Source: Bacillus sp. CECT 9360 (GTDB lineage: Bacteria > Bacillota > Bacilli > Bacillales > DSM-1321). Taken from it: DNA of 64,000 nucleotides. The stretch lies in the NCBI RefSeq assembly GCF_918741275.1, contig NZ_CAKKNA010000013.1, positions 42,682 to 106,681 on the forward strand, in the 5' to 3' direction. The translations under genes were made by a program, and so were the position numbers. The notes under the pieces are model-generated. The model ran no database searches and was not told the DNA's origin. It saw nothing but the letters and a program-made list of their open reading frames with translations. Positions 14,241 to 25,218 of this stretch are shown here, in pieces; position 1 is the stretch's first letter; each line of letters opens with the position of its first letter.

Positions 14241-14271
14241 AAGGTAGTAGAGACTTCTCTATTACCTTTTT
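14241..14271 (+). terminator. Hairpin with T-run between yloB and yloC
   Basis: AAGGTAGTAGAG pairs with CTCTATTACCTT across a four-base loop (one G-T pair) and runs into TTTTT, so it looks like the yloB terminator. A TATAAT lies at 14231-14236 just upstream, but I see no good -35 at the right distance, so whether a yloC promoter starts here is open. Confidence 0.7.
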
Positions 14272-14317
14272 ACTTTATAAAACGAAAAACATTTAACGTT
14301 GGATAGGAAGTGTTGCC

Positions 14318-15193
14318 GTGGTTGTAAGTATGACAGGCTACGGGATTGGGATGGCGGAGAATACCAATATAAAGGTGACCGTCGAAATAAAAACTGTTAA
14401 CCATCGTTTTTGCGAATATCATATTCGGATGCCGCGCCAGCTCTTCATTTTAGAAGATAAAGTCAAAAGACAAGCAAATGAATACATAAGAAGAGGCCGG
14501 GTTGAAATATTCATTGCGATTGAAGGCGAAGGCCTTTTGACAAAACGGCTTAAGCTCGATTGGTCGCTCGCTGATCAATATTTTGCCATCATGAGTGATG
14601 TGAAAGATAAATATTCTTTAAGCTCATCTCCTTCCTTGCAGGATTTGCTGCACATCAACGATGTTTTTTCAGTGGAGGAAATACAAGCTGAGAATGAGGA
14701 ACTGGACACGATTTTGCGCACGGCCACTCAAGCTGCCTTGAGCAATGTCAAAGCTATGAGGTTGCAAGAAGGTGCTGAGCTGAAGATTGACCTGCTGAAA
14801 CAGCTCGAAAAGATTTCTTTTATCGTCGGCGGGCTAAAAAATTATGCTCCCGCTGTCGCTGAAGCCTATAAAGAAAGGCTGAAAACAAAATTGGCAGAAG
14901 TTACATCAGGAATGCTGGATGAAAGCAGACTTTTAACAGAGGTTGCAATTTTTGCCGATAAAGCCGATATAAATGAGGAACTAACACGCCTTGAAAGTCA
15001 TCACATCCAATTTTTAGAAACGCTTGAAATGATAGAGCCGATTGGCCGGAAGCTGGACTTTCTCGTACAGGAAATGAACAGGGAAGTCAATACGATCGGT
15101 TCCAAAGCAAATGATTCAACGATTACGAAAGAAGTCGTTGAAATGAAGAGTTTACTTGAAAAAATAAAAGAACAGGTTCAAAATATCGAGTAG
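14318..15193 (+). CDS. yloC: YicC/YloC family endoribonuclease
   Basis: The 291 residues match the length and order of B. subtilis YloC: N-terminal MVVSMTGYG, then a VEIKTVNHRFCEYHIRMPR block near residue 24, and the C-terminal DUF1732 region (EEL-RLESHHIQFLE and GRKLDFLVQEMNREVNTIGSKA). Members of the family have been reported as endoribonucleases, and YicC promotes decay of small RNA in E. coli. The start is a GTG at 14318 behind GGATAGGAAG. It heads the yloC-remA-gmk-rpoZ group. Confidence 0.9.
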   Translation: MVVSMTGYGIGMAENTNIKVTVEIKTVNHRFCEYHIRMPRQLFILEDKVKRQANEYIRRGRVEIFIAIEGEGLLTKRLKLDWSLADQYFAIMSDVKDKYSLSSSPSLQDLLHINDVFSVEEIQAENEELDTILRTATQAALSNVKAMRLQEGAELKIDLLKQLEKISFIVGGLKNYAPAVAEAYKERLKTKLAEVTSGMLDESRLLTEVAIFADKADINEELTRLESHHIQFLETLEMIEPIGRKLDFLVQEMNREVNTIGSKANDSTITKEVVEMKSLLEKIKEQVQNIE

Positions 15194-15247
15194 CTTGTTT
15201 ATGATACTTATATCGAGGCGAGAATAGAATATGATCGGGGGACAAAA

Positions 15248-15511
15248 ATGTCTATCAAGCTCATTAATATCGGTTTCGGGAATATCGTTTCCGCTAATCG
15301 GATTGTATCGATTGTGAGTCCGGAATCGGCTCCAATAAAAAGAATCATCCAGGACGCACGTGATCGCGGCTCCTTAGTGGATGCTACCTATGGAAGAAGA
15401 ACGAGAGCTGTCATCATTACTGACAGTGACCATGTGATTCTTTCTGCTGTTCAGCCGGAAACCGTTGCGGCCCGGCTGCATGACCGGGATGACAGTGGGG
15501 AAGAGGGGTAA
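15248..15511 (+). CDS. remA: Extracellular matrix regulator RemA
   Basis: Small DNA-binding protein (87 residues) that in B. subtilis activates biofilm matrix and osmoprotection genes. The family hallmark [24 protein letters not shown] is near the N-terminus and is given here only in part as [12 protein letters not shown]; the arginine-rich [11 protein letters not shown] segment follows. GGGGGAC precedes the ATG. Its place between yloC and gmk is the same as in B. subtilis. Confidence 0.95.
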   Translation: MSIKLINIGFGNIVSANRIVSIVSPESAPIKRIIQDARDRGSLVDATYGRRTRAVIITDSDHVILSAVQPETVAARLHDRDDSGEEG

Positions 15512-16135
<624 letters not shown>

Positions 16136-16136
16136 T

Positions 16137-16343
16137 ATGTTGTACCCTTCTATTGATGCACTATTAGAAAAGATTGATTCAAAATATTCGCTTGTATCCG
16201 TTGCCGCAAAACGCGCACGCCAAATGCAGCAAAAGGATGATACGAAAATTGAAAACCCGGTATCGTTTAAACAGGTTGGCAAAGCACTCGAGGAAATTCA
16301 CTCGGGGAAACTGACCTATCAAAACGAATACGAGGAAAAATAA
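16137..16343 (+). CDS. rpoZ: RNA polymerase omega subunit
   Basis: Small RNA polymerase subunit (68 residues) that helps beta-prime folding and assembly. Recognised by [17 protein letters not shown] and the conserved [10 protein letters not shown] helix (about 20-29). It starts one base after the gmk stop, with GGAGGCTG inside the end of gmk, so translation is probably coupled. Confidence 0.96.
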   Translation: MLYPSIDALLEKIDSKYSLVSVAAKRARQMQQKDDTKIENPVSFKQVGKALEEIHSGKLTYQNEYEEK

Positions 16344-16354
16344 ACGAGACATCT

Positions 16355-16432
16355 GGGCCGGACGCCTTCTAATACATATATTTCAGCAATTGGAAATTTG
16401 TTGAAATCATGTGAGGGGGTTCCGGCCCTTTT
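16355..16432 (+). terminator. Nested-hairpin terminator after rpoZ
   Basis: GGGCCGGA (16355-16362) pairs with TCCGGCCC (16421-16428) just before TTTTGT. The long loop contains a second inverted repeat, ATTTCAGCAA against TTGTTGAAAT, so the folded RNA would be two stacked helices. The remainder of the gap to coaBC shows AT-rich DNA with no promoter I can place confidently. Confidence 0.65.
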
Positions 16433-16544
16433 GTATTGTCAAATTAAATTAGAAGGTTTACAGCTCGTCTAACTCAAAAAGGTGAAAAAAATGTCATAAT
16501 CCTTCATAATAAAGACAAAGAATGCTTAAGTTGGGGGAAACAGC

Positions 16545-17750
16545 ATGCTAACAGATAAAAAGATTCTACTCTGCGTAACAGGCGGCATCGCCGTATACAA
16601 AGCGGCCGCGTTAACGAGCAAACTTACCCAGGCAGGCGCGAAGGTAAAGGTGATCATGAGCGATTCCGCCGGGAAATTTGTCACTCCGCTTACCTTTCAA
16701 GCGCTTTCCAGACACGATGTCTATACAGATACATTTGATGAGAAAGACTCTTCAGTCATTGCTCATATAGATCTGGCTGACTGGGCAGATCTCGTCTTGG
16801 TGGCGCCTGCGACCGCAAACGTAATCGGAAAGCTGGCAAACGGGATTGCAGACGACATGATCACGACCACATTGCTTGCGACAAGTGCGCCTGTATGGGT
16901 TGCGCCGGCCATGAATGTGAATATGTACGGTCATCCTGCCGTCGAGAAGAACTTGAATACGCTAAAGAAGTTTGGGTATCAATTGATTGAACCCTCAGAA
17001 GGCTATCTTGCCTGTGGGTATGTTGGAAAAGGCAGATTAGAGGAACCCGAAACGATTGTGGAACACTTGACGTTATTTTTCAATGCTCAAACAGAACAGC
17101 CGTTAAAAGGCCAAAATATCATTGTTACAGCAGGACCTACAAGAGAGAATATTGATCCCGTCCGTTTTATTATGAACCGGTCAACGGGGAAGATGGGATA
17201 TGCAATCGCGGAACAGGCTCAAAAAATGGGCGCGCGGGTCAAATTGATTTCCGGTCCGGTTTCGCTTTCACCACCAGCGAATGTGGACGTAATCCATGTG
17301 GAATCCGCAGCTGAAATGTATATAGAAGTGATGAAACATTTCACCGGTGCCGATGCCATCATTAAAACAGCGGCAGTAGCGGATTATAAGCCAAAAGTTT
17401 ACCAGGAACAAAAAATAAAAAAGCAGCCTGGTGACAGCAGCATCACCCTGCAACGGACTGTGGATATTTTGAAAGAGCTTGGTGCTAAGAAAGACAATCA
17501 AGTCGTTGTTGGCTTTGCCGCGGAAACGGAGAAAGTGGAGCAATATGCCACGGATAAGCTTCAAAAGAAGAATGCTGATATGATCGTAGCCAATAACATC
17601 GCATCTGACGGGGCTGGATTTGGAACAGACACAAATATCGTTACGATGTATAAGCGAGATGGCAGTAAAGTGGAACTGCCGAAAATGAGCAAGGCTGAAG
17701 TGGCAAAAAATATTCTAATTGAAGTAAGCCGGATGCTGAAAAAGGAATGA
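16545..17750 (+). CDS. coaBC: Bifunctional phosphopantothenoylcysteine decarboxylase / phosphopantothenate-cysteine ligase
   Basis: Two consecutive steps of coenzyme A synthesis in one 401-residue protein. The N-terminal flavin (HFCD) CoaC half shows CVTGGIAVYKA, the substrate-binding APAMNVNMY and the flap cysteine in ACGYVGKGRL. The CoaB half begins near residue 187 with IIVTAGPTRENIDPVRFI and contains AAVADYKPK and VVGFAAET. B. subtilis YloI is about 406 residues. ATG 16545 is preceded by GGGGGAAA. Confidence 0.96.
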   Translation: MLTDKKILLCVTGGIAVYKAAALTSKLTQAGAKVKVIMSDSAGKFVTPLTFQALSRHDVYTDTFDEKDSSVIAHIDLADWADLVLVAPATANVIGKLANGIADDMITTTLLATSAPVWVAPAMNVNMYGHPAVEKNLNTLKKFGYQLIEPSEGYLACGYVGKGRLEEPETIVEHLTLFFNAQTEQPLKGQNIIVTAGPTRENIDPVRFIMNRSTGKMGYAIAEQAQKMGARVKLISGPVSLSPPANVDVIHVESAAEMYIEVMKHFTGADAIIKTAAVADYKPKVYQEQKIKKQPGDSSITLQRTVDILKELGAKKDNQVVVGFAAETEKVEQYATDKLQKKNADMIVANNIASDGAGFGTDTNIVTMYKRDGSKVELPKMSKAEVAKNILIEVSRMLKKE

Positions 17751-17757
17751 TGGATTT

Positions 17758-20169
17758 ATGAATATTGCCTCTGTAATTGTAGATGTCCCCGCGAAACAAA
17801 CGGATAGGGAATTCGATTATCAAGTTCCGCCTAAATGGAAAAATGTTGTCCAGCCGGGAATGAGAGTGATTGTCCCGTTTGGTCCAAGAATGGTACAAGG
17901 CTTTGTCACGGAACTCAAAAACGAATCAGAGCTGACAAAACTCCGCGAAATTAAAGAGATCCTCGATTTGGAGCCTGTCCTGAATCATGAGCTCCTGCAG
18001 CTTGGCGAATGGCTGACGACTGAAACCATGTGTTTCAAGATCTCTGCGCTGCAATCCATGCTTCCGGCTGCGTTGAAGGCAAAATACGAAAAAGTGCTCC
18101 GGATAAGCGCGGGCAAGCAGGAATTAGTAGATGAAAAAGTTCTTGCTGCTTTCGGGGCCAAAGAAATCATTTCCTGGAAAGATGTCCTTCAGTTTGAACA
18201 TGCAGCGCTTTTCCAAAAGCAGGTTCAAAAAGGAAATCTTGAAGTTTTATATTATGTGAAAGACAAATTGAATAAAAAAACGGTTCGGTTCGTGGAACCA
18301 CTCATGAATAGAGAAGATCTGGCCCAATACGCGTCGACCCTTTCTCCCAAAGCTAAAAAACAGAACGAGGTGCTCCAATTTTTCATCGAGAATCCGAGTG
18401 AAATCCAGCTTCGCGACTTGCTTGAAGCTGTGAATGCGTCGAACGGAACGATTAAGTCTCTTGTTGAAAAACAGATACTGGCTGAAAAAGACGTAGAGAT
18501 CTATCGTGATCCATACGAAAACAGGGTATTTGAAAAAACCGAGCCATTCAAGCTGACCGATGAGCAGGCAGCGGCCTTGATGCCGATCAATCAATCTATA
18601 GAAGAAAATAGTCATGAGGTTTTTCTCTTATACGGTGTGACCGGGAGCGGGAAAACGGAAATCTATTTACAGGCGATTGACACGGTCATTAAAAAAGGCG
18701 AGGAAGCGATCATGCTCGTTCCGGAAATCTCTTTAACGCCGCAAACCGTCAAACGTTTTAAAGAAAGATTCGGCGATCAGGTGGCTGTTATGCACAGTGG
18801 TTTGTCGATTGGGGAAAAATATGATGAATGGCGTAAAATCCACCGGAAGGAAGTAAAGGTGGTCGTTGGGGCCAGATCGGCGATTTTCGCACCTTTTGAA
18901 AATATCGGGCTCATCATTATTGATGAAGAGCACGAATCCAGCTATAAACAGGAGGAAACACCGCGTTATCATGCACGTGATGTAGCGATTGAGCGGGCGA
19001 AGCACCATAACTGCGCCGTCATCCTTGGGAGTGCCACTCCTGCGTTGGATTCTTTTGCAAGAGCAAAGAAAAACGTGTATCACCTTTTGACCTTGAGCAA
19101 ACGAATGAACAACAATGAGCTTCCCCAGGTTGAAATTGTAGATATGCGGGAGGAACTGCGCGGAGGCAACCGTTCCATGTTTTCAGAAAGTTTGTTTGCT
19201 AAGCTCAAGGACCGGATAACTAAAAAAGAACAAATTGTTCTGTTATTAAACAAGCGCGGTCATTCCTCATTTGTCATGTGCCGGAGCTGCGGCCTCGTGG
19301 TCAATTGTCCGAATTGTGATATCTCGCTAACGTACCATCGCTACAATAACACCTTGAAGTGCCATTATTGCGGCCATGAAGAAGGCATGCCGCAAACGTG
19401 CCCGGATTGCGGAAGCGACCATATCCGTTTTTTCGGAACCGGGACACAAAAGGTCGAGGAAGAGCTAGGCAAGATTCTTCCTGAAGCAAGGGTCATCCGA
19501 ATGGATGTTGACACGACAAGCAAGAAAGGTTCGCATGAACGTCTGCTGAACGACTTTCAGGAAGGCCGGGCCGATATTCTCCTTGGTACGCAAATGATTG
19601 CCAAGGGGCTGGATTTTCCAAACATCACCCTTGTTGGCGTACTTTCAGCGGATACGATGCTCCATCTTCCCGATTTCCGGTCATCGGAGAAAACGTTCCA
19701 GCTTCTGACCCAGGTCAGTGGGCGGGCCGGACGCCACGAGCTAGAGGGGGAAGTGGTAATCCAAACGTATTCTCCCGAGCACTATAGTATCGAGCTTGCG
19801 GGTAACCAAGACTTTGATGTTTTTTACGAGCGGGAAATGTACATGAGAAGGCAAAGTCATTATCCGCCCTATTACTATGTCGCCCTTATTAATGTTTCTC
19901 ATGAAGATTTAATGAAGACAGTCGCGATCACTGAAAAAATCACGAAATATATAAGTTCCGGTTTAAGCCAGGAAGCGATCGTATTAGGACCGGTTGCGTC
20001 CCCGATCAGCCGTATCAAAAATAGATATCGATATCAATGTTTGATAAAATACAAACGAGAACCGCAATTGAAAAAGCTGTTGAGGACCATTCTTGAGAAC
20101 TATCAGCAAGAGACGGCCCAAAATCAGCTGCAAATTACCATCGATTTGAATCCGCAAATCATGATGTAA
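17758..20169 (+). CDS. priA: Primosomal replication-restart helicase PriA
   Basis: 3'-5' DNA helicase that reloads the replisome at stalled forks. The 803 residues show an N-terminal DNA-binding domain, Walker A GVTGSGKTE (K299), DEEH box at 389-392, and a zinc-binding insertion with paired cysteines (CRSCGLVVNCPNC ... CHYCG ... CPDCG) at about 509-556, then helicase motifs V-VI (GTQMIAKGLDFP, QVSGRAGR). It lies seven bases after coaBC, which points to co-transcription. Confidence 0.97.
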   Translation: MNIASVIVDVPAKQTDREFDYQVPPKWKNVVQPGMRVIVPFGPRMVQGFVTELKNESELTKLREIKEILDLEPVLNHELLQLGEWLTTETMCFKISALQSMLPAALKAKYEKVLRISAGKQELVDEKVLAAFGAKEIISWKDVLQFEHAALFQKQVQKGNLEVLYYVKDKLNKKTVRFVEPLMNREDLAQYASTLSPKAKKQNEVLQFFIENPSEIQLRDLLEAVNASNGTIKSLVEKQILAEKDVEIYRDPYENRVFEKTEPFKLTDEQAAALMPINQSIEENSHEVFLLYGVTGSGKTEIYLQAIDTVIKKGEEAIMLVPEISLTPQTVKRFKERFGDQVAVMHSGLSIGEKYDEWRKIHRKEVKVVVGARSAIFAPFENIGLIIIDEEHESSYKQEETPRYHARDVAIERAKHHNCAVILGSATPALDSFARAKKNVYHLLTLSKRMNNNELPQVEIVDMREELRGGNRSMFSESLFAKLKDRITKKEQIVLLLNKRGHSSFVMCRSCGLVVNCPNCDISLTYHRYNNTLKCHYCGHEEGMPQTCPDCGSDHIRFFGTGTQKVEEELGKILPEARVIRMDVDTTSKKGSHERLLNDFQEGRADILLGTQMIAKGLDFPNITLVGVLSADTMLHLPDFRSSEKTFQLLTQVSGRAGRHELEGEVVIQTYSPEHYSIELAGNQDFDVFYEREMYMRRQSHYPPYYYVALINVSHEDLMKTVAITEKITKYISSGLSQEAIVLGPVASPISRIKNRYRYQCLIKYKREPQLKKLLRTILENYQQETAQNQLQITIDLNPQIMM

Positions 20170-20223
20170 CAGCTATTTTGGATTGTGGTATATAATATGT
20201 TCTAAATAATAAAGTGCTTTCTG

Positions 20224-20252
20224 GTTAAGGCATGTAACATGTCTTAACTTTT
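20224..20252 (+). terminator. Terminator-like hairpin after priA
   Basis: GTTAAGGCATGT at 20224-20235 and ACATGTCTTAAC at 20237-20248 can form a stem with one G-T pair, followed by TTTTCTAAT. It would separate priA from def, which are close together in B. subtilis. The T-run is short, so termination may be partial. Confidence 0.5.
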
Positions 20253-20292
20253 CTAATAGTGAAAGAAAGTTTAACTTTTTTAATTTTGACAG

Positions 20293-20545
20293 GTGTCTAG
20301 CTACAGCGCCCAGCCTCTCGGACTTGCCCAGGATGGGTTGACCTCGGCGTTTGCCACACGATGTGGCAGGTTTTAGTCGAGGATCCGCTATTGCCAAACC
20401 ACTGTAGTGACGGAGAACTGCCTCCTCGCGGTTCGTCTTATGCCTGTCGGAGGCCCACAGGATGTGGGTCAGAACGACGAAGACATAAACGATGTGGCGG
20501 TCTTAGTCGTTCTTCCATACTTTCCAGGGCGCTTTCGCTTTTCTA
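20293..20545 (+). repeat. GC-rich dispersed-type repeat between priA and def
   Basis: About 250 bases of non-coding, GC-richer DNA. The ends are complementary (AGCGCCC near 20306 and GGGCGCT near 20527). The interior holds several hairpins: TGCCACA-CGA-TGTGGCA, CCCACA-GGA-TGTGGG, and a longer arm pair AGAACGAC / GTCGTTCT near 20469-20514. Two internal copies share ACGATGTGGC followed by TTAGTCG. The outer sequences GTGTCTAGCT...AGCGCC and GGCGCTTTCGCTTTTCTA are, from memory, those of an element common between genes in Bacillaceae genomes. It ends three bases before the def ribosome-binding site. Confidence 0.7.
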
Positions 20546-20561
20546 ATAGGAGGATTCATTT

Positions 20562-21047
20562 TTGGCTATTTTACCTATCGTTTTGTTTCCGGATAAAATT
20601 TTGGAACAAAAATGTGCAAAAGTAACAAGTTTTGATAAAAATTTGGCTAAGCTGTTAAATAACATGCATGAAACAATGCTTAAGGCAGATGGGGTCGGTC
20701 TTGCCGCGCCACAAGTTGGAGTGAAAAAACAAATCGCGATTGTCGATCTAGGCGAGGATGAGGGTCTTATTGAGATGATCAATCCCGAGGTTCTGGCGGC
20801 ATCCGGAGAACAGACGGACCCGGAAGGATGTCTCAGTTTTCCAGGTGTTTACGGAGAAGTCACCAGACCGTACAACGTGAAAATTCGTGCGCAGGACCGC
20901 AGAGGAAAAACGTACGAACTTGAAGCAGAGGAATTTCTTGCAAGAGCCATCCAGCATGAGATCGACCATTTGAACGGGGTTTTATTTACCACCAAAGTGT
21001 TAAAGTACTATACAGAAGAAGAAATGGAAAGGTATGGGGACGAATGA
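20562..21047 (+). CDS. def: Peptide deformylase
   Basis: Removes the formyl group from nascent proteins. All three motifs of the metal centre are present: [10 protein letters not shown] (about 44-53), EGCLSFPG with the metal cysteine, and QHEIDHLNG with the two metal histidines. 161 residues. The start is a TTG at 20562, set by AGGAGG eight bases upstream; no ATG fits. It overlaps fmt by four bases, the usual def-fmt pairing. Upstream lies a repeat element instead of the tail of priA. Confidence 0.95.
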   Translation: MAILPIVLFPDKILEQKCAKVTSFDKNLAKLLNNMHETMLKADGVGLAAPQVGVKKQIAIVDLGEDEGLIEMINPEVLAASGEQTDPEGCLSFPGVYGEVTRPYNVKIRAQDRRGKTYELEAEEFLARAIQHEIDHLNGVLFTTKVLKYYTEEEMERYGDE

Positions 21048-21997
21048 CGAAAATAGTCTTTATGGGCACACCGGATTTTTCAGTACCCGTTCTGCAGCGT
21101 ATCATCAGTGACGGCTATGAAGTGATCGGTGTCGTCACACAGCCTGACAGGCCGGTAGGAAGAAAAAAAGTGTTGACCCCGCCGCCTGTTAAGGCCGAGG
21201 CTCTAAAACACGGAATTCCAGTCTATCAGCCAGAGAAAATAAAAATAAAAGAAGAGATGGATAAAATCATCGCTTTACAGGCAGATTTGATTGTCACGGC
21301 TGCTTTTGGACAAATACTTCCGAATGAGTTGCTCGCGGCACCAAAATTCGGCTGCATTAATGTCCATGCCTCCCTATTGCCGGAGCTCCGCGGCGGTGCC
21401 CCTATCCATTATTCGATTCTGCAAGGGAAAGAGAAGACAGGCATCACAATTATGTATATGGTTGAAAAACTGGATGCTGGCGACATATTGACGCGAGCAG
21501 AGGTAGCTATTGAAGAAGATGACAATGTTGGAACGCTGCATGACAAGCTGAGCGCAATCGGTGCGGATTTGTTATCGGAAACAATTCCTAAGCTGTTAAA
21601 GGGTGGGCTCACACCGATCAAGCAAAATGAAGAGGAAGCGTCGTTTGCACCGAATATTAAGCGTGAACAGGAGAAACTCAACTGGCAACAAAACGGGGAA
21701 GACATTTATAATCATATCCGCGGGTTACACCCATGGCCAGTTTCTTATACAACCTTGAACGAAGACATCATCAAAGTCTGGACAGCGAGAAAACACAAAC
21801 ATGATAAGACAGGCGAGCCGGGTGAAATTCTGGATGTCACAGGAGATGGACTTCTTGTCGCGACAGGCAATGAGATCTCGATTCTGATTACTGAGCTGCA
21901 GCCATCCGGTAAGAAAAAAATGAAGGCGAAGGACTATTTGCACGGGGCTGGCTCGTTCATTCAGCCGGGGATGAAGTTAGGAGATCATAAGGAATGA
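21044..21997 (+). CDS. fmt: Methionyl-tRNA formyltransferase
   Basis: Formylates initiator Met-tRNA; its product is later undone by Def. N-terminal formyltransferase fold with [11 protein letters not shown] and the catalytic N-H-D set in [16 protein letters not shown] (about 108-123) and [11 protein letters not shown]; the C-terminal OB-like tRNA-binding domain begins near 206. 317 residues, same as B. subtilis. Start overlaps def and stop overlaps rsmB by four bases. Confidence 0.97.
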   Translation: MTKIVFMGTPDFSVPVLQRIISDGYEVIGVVTQPDRPVGRKKVLTPPPVKAEALKHGIPVYQPEKIKIKEEMDKIIALQADLIVTAAFGQILPNELLAAPKFGCINVHASLLPELRGGAPIHYSILQGKEKTGITIMYMVEKLDAGDILTRAEVAIEEDDNVGTLHDKLSAIGADLLSETIPKLLKGGLTPIKQNEEEASFAPNIKREQEKLNWQQNGEDIYNHIRGLHPWPVSYTTLNEDIIKVWTARKHKHDKTGEPGEILDVTGDGLLVATGNEISILITELQPSGKKKMKAKDYLHGAGSFIQPGMKLGDHKE

Positions 21998-23343
21998 CAG
22001 AAATGAAAAAGAACGTTCGCGAAATAGCGCTCGATATTCTTGAGTCGATCGAAAGAAACCAGTCATACAGCAACCTGCTGTTAAATTCGAAGCTCCAAAA
22101 GTATCAGTTAAAGAGCGTCGATAGCGGATTGCTGACGGAAGTTACTTATGGTACGATTCAAAGAAAAATAACCTTGGATTATTATTTGCAACCCTTCATT
22201 AAGAATCAGAAAAAAACTCTTTCCTGGGTAATCAATCTTCTTCGTCTATCTCTTTATCAAATGATTTATTTAGATAAAGTACCGGATCATGCGATTATTT
22301 TTGAAGCTGTTGAGATAGCCAAAAAACGAGGTCATAAAGGAATCTCATCTATGGTAAATGGCGTATTGAGAAGTATTCAACGGCAAGGTCTTCCATCGTT
22401 TGACTCCATTCGGAATGAGGTGGAGCGCTTGTCAATTGAAACCAGCCACCCCAAGTGGCTGGTTGAAAGATGGCTAGAGCAATTTGGTTATGATAAAACA
22501 AAGGAAATGTGTGAAATCAATCTTACGGCCCCTCCGCAAACGGCCCGAGTGAATCTTAAAAAGATTTCCCGCGATGAACTGATTAGTGCTTTAACAGAAG
22601 AAGGCTATCATGTGGAGATTAGCAAGATTGTACCTGAAGCGATTCATTGCTTTAGAGGGAATTTAGCTCACTCCGAGAGCTATCAACTAGGTTACTTAAC
22701 GATTCAGGATGAAAGTTCCATGCTTGTTGCTCATGCACTGGGTGCGAGCGGGAATGATATGGTGTTAGACTGTTGCGCGGCGCCAGGCGGCAAAACAACC
22801 CATATTGCCGAAGGGTTAACGACGGGGCAGGTAACCGCCCTTGACCTTCATGAGCATAAAGTAAAGCTCATCAAGGAACAGGCAACACGTCTTGGATTAC
22901 GGAATATTAAAACATATGTATCCGACAGCAGAAAAGCACATGAACTTTTTCATAAAGAAGGCTTTAATCGGATTCTCGTCGATGCCCCGTGCTCGGGACT
23001 CGGAGTCATGAGAAGAAAACCGGATGTGAAGTATACGAAGTCAGAGGAAGATATATCGAGGCTTTCAAGTATTCAAGAGCAGCTCTTAAACGCTGCAGCT
23101 CCACTTTTGAAACAGGGAGACCGGTTGATTTACAGCACTTGCACGGTCGATAAAGAAGAAAATGACCTCGTTGCTGCAGCATTTTTAGAGAATCATGCAG
23201 ATTTTGAAGCAGATCTTACGTTAATAGACAGAATGCCTGAAGCAGTTAGACCGTTTATAGTAGGCAACTCAATCCAAGTGTTCCCGCAATATTTTGGCAG
23301 TGATGGATTTTTCATCGCCAGCTTTAGAAAGAAGGTGCAATAA
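21994..23343 (+). CDS. rsmB: 16S rRNA (cytosine-967-C5)-methyltransferase
   Basis: SAM-dependent rRNA methylase with an N-terminal NusB-like RNA-binding domain (about 1-140) and a Rossmann methyltransferase domain. The SAM loop [16 protein letters not shown], the motif IV cysteine in [16 protein letters not shown], and the catalytic cysteine in [10 protein letters not shown] are all visible. 449 residues. The stop shares one base with the rlmN start. Confidence 0.96.
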   Translation: MTEMKKNVREIALDILESIERNQSYSNLLLNSKLQKYQLKSVDSGLLTEVTYGTIQRKITLDYYLQPFIKNQKKTLSWVINLLRLSLYQMIYLDKVPDHAIIFEAVEIAKKRGHKGISSMVNGVLRSIQRQGLPSFDSIRNEVERLSIETSHPKWLVERWLEQFGYDKTKEMCEINLTAPPQTARVNLKKISRDELISALTEEGYHVEISKIVPEAIHCFRGNLAHSESYQLGYLTIQDESSMLVAHALGASGNDMVLDCCAAPGGKTTHIAEGLTTGQVTALDLHEHKVKLIKEQATRLGLRNIKTYVSDSRKAHELFHKEGFNRILVDAPCSGLGVMRRKPDVKYTKSEEDISRLSSIQEQLLNAAAPLLKQGDRLIYSTCTVDKEENDLVAAAFLENHADFEADLTLIDRMPEAVRPFIVGNSIQVFPQYFGSDGFFIASFRKKVQ

Positions 23344-24434
23344 TGGCAAAGATAATTACAACAAAAGAAAAGAAAGAAACGACGCAACAAAAGCCATCGA
23401 TTTATTCCCTTGAACTTCATGAGCTGCAGGAATGGCTGACAGTGAACGGAGAAAAAGCGTTTAGGGCAAACCAGATTTTTGAATGGCTATATAAAAAACG
23501 GGTAAAAAGTTTCGAAGATATGTCAAATCTATCAAAATCACTGCGAGATAAGCTTGAAAGCGGCTTTACGATAACGACCCTGAAAACGCTTATCCAGCAA
23601 ACATCTAAAGATGGTACGATGAAATTTTTGTTTGAGCTTCATGATGGTTCTTCCATCGAAACGGTGTTAATGCGTCATGAATACGGAAATTCAGTTTGCG
23701 TCACCACCCAGGTGGGATGCCGGATTGGCTGTACGTTCTGTGCATCTACCTTAGGCGGATTAAAACGTAATTTAGAAGCAGGAGAAATCGTTGCCCAGGT
23801 CGTAAACGTACAACAGGCGCTTGATGAAACGGACGAGCGAGTTAGCTCGGTGGTCATTATGGGTATCGGTGAGCCTTTTGATAATTATGATGAAATGATG
23901 TCATTCCTGAAAAATATCAATCATGAAAAAGGGCTGAATATCGGCGCCCGACATATTACCGTTTCCACGAGCGGGATCATTCCGAAAATTTATAAATTTG
24001 CTGATGAAAGTCTGCAGATTAATTTTGCTGTATCGCTTCATGCACCTAACAGCGAACTCCGAAGCAAGTTAATGCCGATCAACAGGGCTTACAAGTTGCC
24101 GGATTTAATCGAAGCCGTAAAATACTACACGGATAAAACCGGGAGACGCGTAAGCTTTGAATACGGTTTATTCGGCGGCGAAAATGACCAGGAGGAGCAC
24201 GCTGAACAGCTTGCTGACCTGATAAAGGATATCAAATGTCATGTAAACTTAATCCCGGTTAACTATGTTCCTGAACGGAATTATGTTAGAACACCTCGTG
24301 AACAAATCTTTGAATTTGAGAAAACCCTCAAAAAGCGTGGGATTAACGTGACCATTCGAAGAGAGCAGGGACATGATATTGATGCAGCCTGTGGCCAGCT
24401 GCGTGCTAAGGAGCGTAAGGAAGAAACGAGGTGA
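23343..24434 (+). CDS. rlmN: Dual-specificity 23S rRNA A2503 / tRNA A37 C2-methyltransferase
   Basis: Radical-SAM methyl synthase. The 4Fe-4S ligands C126, C130 and C133 sit in CRIGCTFC, and the C-terminal methyl-carrying cysteine C350 lies in [10 protein letters not shown]. 363 residues, identical in length to the B. subtilis protein. It starts one base before the rsmB stop ends, so the two rRNA modification genes are translationally linked. Confidence 0.97.
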   Translation: MAKIITTKEKKETTQQKPSIYSLELHELQEWLTVNGEKAFRANQIFEWLYKKRVKSFEDMSNLSKSLRDKLESGFTITTLKTLIQQTSKDGTMKFLFELHDGSSIETVLMRHEYGNSVCVTTQVGCRIGCTFCASTLGGLKRNLEAGEIVAQVVNVQQALDETDERVSSVVIMGIGEPFDNYDEMMSFLKNINHEKGLNIGARHITVSTSGIIPKIYKFADESLQINFAVSLHAPNSELRSKLMPINRAYKLPDLIEAVKYYTDKTGRRVSFEYGLFGGENDQEEHAEQLADLIKDIKCHVNLIPVNYVPERNYVRTPREQIFEFEKTLKKRGINVTIRREQGHDIDAACGQLRAKERKEETR

Positions 24435-24438
24435 GCCT

Positions 24439-25218
24439 ATGAAGGCCGTATTTAAAACAGATCGCGGAAAGGTCCGTCAGCATAATGAAGATAATGGCGG
24501 AATATATATAAACCCGGAAGGTGTGCGCTTTGCCGTCGTTGCTGATGGCATGGGCGGACACCGTGCCGGCGATGTCGCAAGTTCTATGGCAATTGAACAT
24601 ATGCGTAAAAGCTGGGATGATTCAAAATCGTTTCACACTCCACAAGAAGCGGAAAGCTGGCTTAGAGAGAAAATAGAGAGTGTGAATAAATTGCTTTTCC
24701 AGCATTCTGAACAATATTCTGAATGCCAGGGAATGGGAACGACAATCGTTGCCGCCATTTGTACGGACAAATTCGCCACAATCGCCAATATTGGTGACAG
24801 TCGCTGTTACCTATATAACGAAAGCGGATTTAAACAGATCACCGAAGACCACTCGTTAGTGAATGAGCTTGTGCGTTCCGGACAAATATCCAGGGAAGAT
24901 GCTGAACATCATCCGCGCAAAAATGTTTTATTACGCGCGTTAGGAACAGAGACCCATGTGGATATGGATATAACGACCATCGTCTTTGAAGAAGGGGACA
25001 TGCTGTTGCTTTGCTCAGACGGCCTGTCCAATAAAGTATCAGAACAAGAAATGATTGATATTGTTATGGATGAAAGAAGTCTGGAAGAAAAAGCCGAGTC
25101 TTTAATAGCGCTTGCCAATGTTCATGGCGGCGAAGATAATATTACTCTCGTCCTTGTTCATTTCGATGACGAAACTGAGAGTGGGGGTGAAGCGGATGTT
25201 AATCGGAAGAAGGATTAA
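24439..25218 (+). CDS. prpC: PP2C-type protein serine/threonine phosphatase
   Basis: Metal-dependent phosphatase that reverses PrkC phosphorylation. PP2C motifs in order: TDRGKVRQHNEDN, VADGMGGHRAGDVAS, GTTIVAA, NIGDSRCYL, LLCSDGLSN and GGEDNITLVL with the metal-binding aspartates. ATG 24439 (MKAVFKTDRG, GAGGTGAGCC upstream) is used instead of an upstream ATG at 24373 that lies inside rlmN; this gives 259 residues, near the family length of 254. It overlaps prkC by 23 bases. Confidence 0.96.
   Translation: MKAVFKTDRGKVRQHNEDNGGIYINPEGVRFAVVADGMGGHRAGDVASSMAIEHMRKSWDDSKSFHTPQEAESWLREKIESVNKLLFQHSEQYSECQGMGTTIVAAICTDKFATIANIGDSRCYLYNESGFKQITEDHSLVNELVRSGQISREDAEHHPRKNVLLRALGTETHVDMDITTIVFEEGDMLLLCSDGLSNKVSEQEMIDIVMDERSLEEKAESLIALANVHGGEDNITLVLVHFDDETESGGEADVNRKKD

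Noticed and set aside
20361..20625. Short open frames inside the repeat before def
   Set aside because: They lie in a folded repeat, overlap the def start in the wrong frame, and resemble no protein family.
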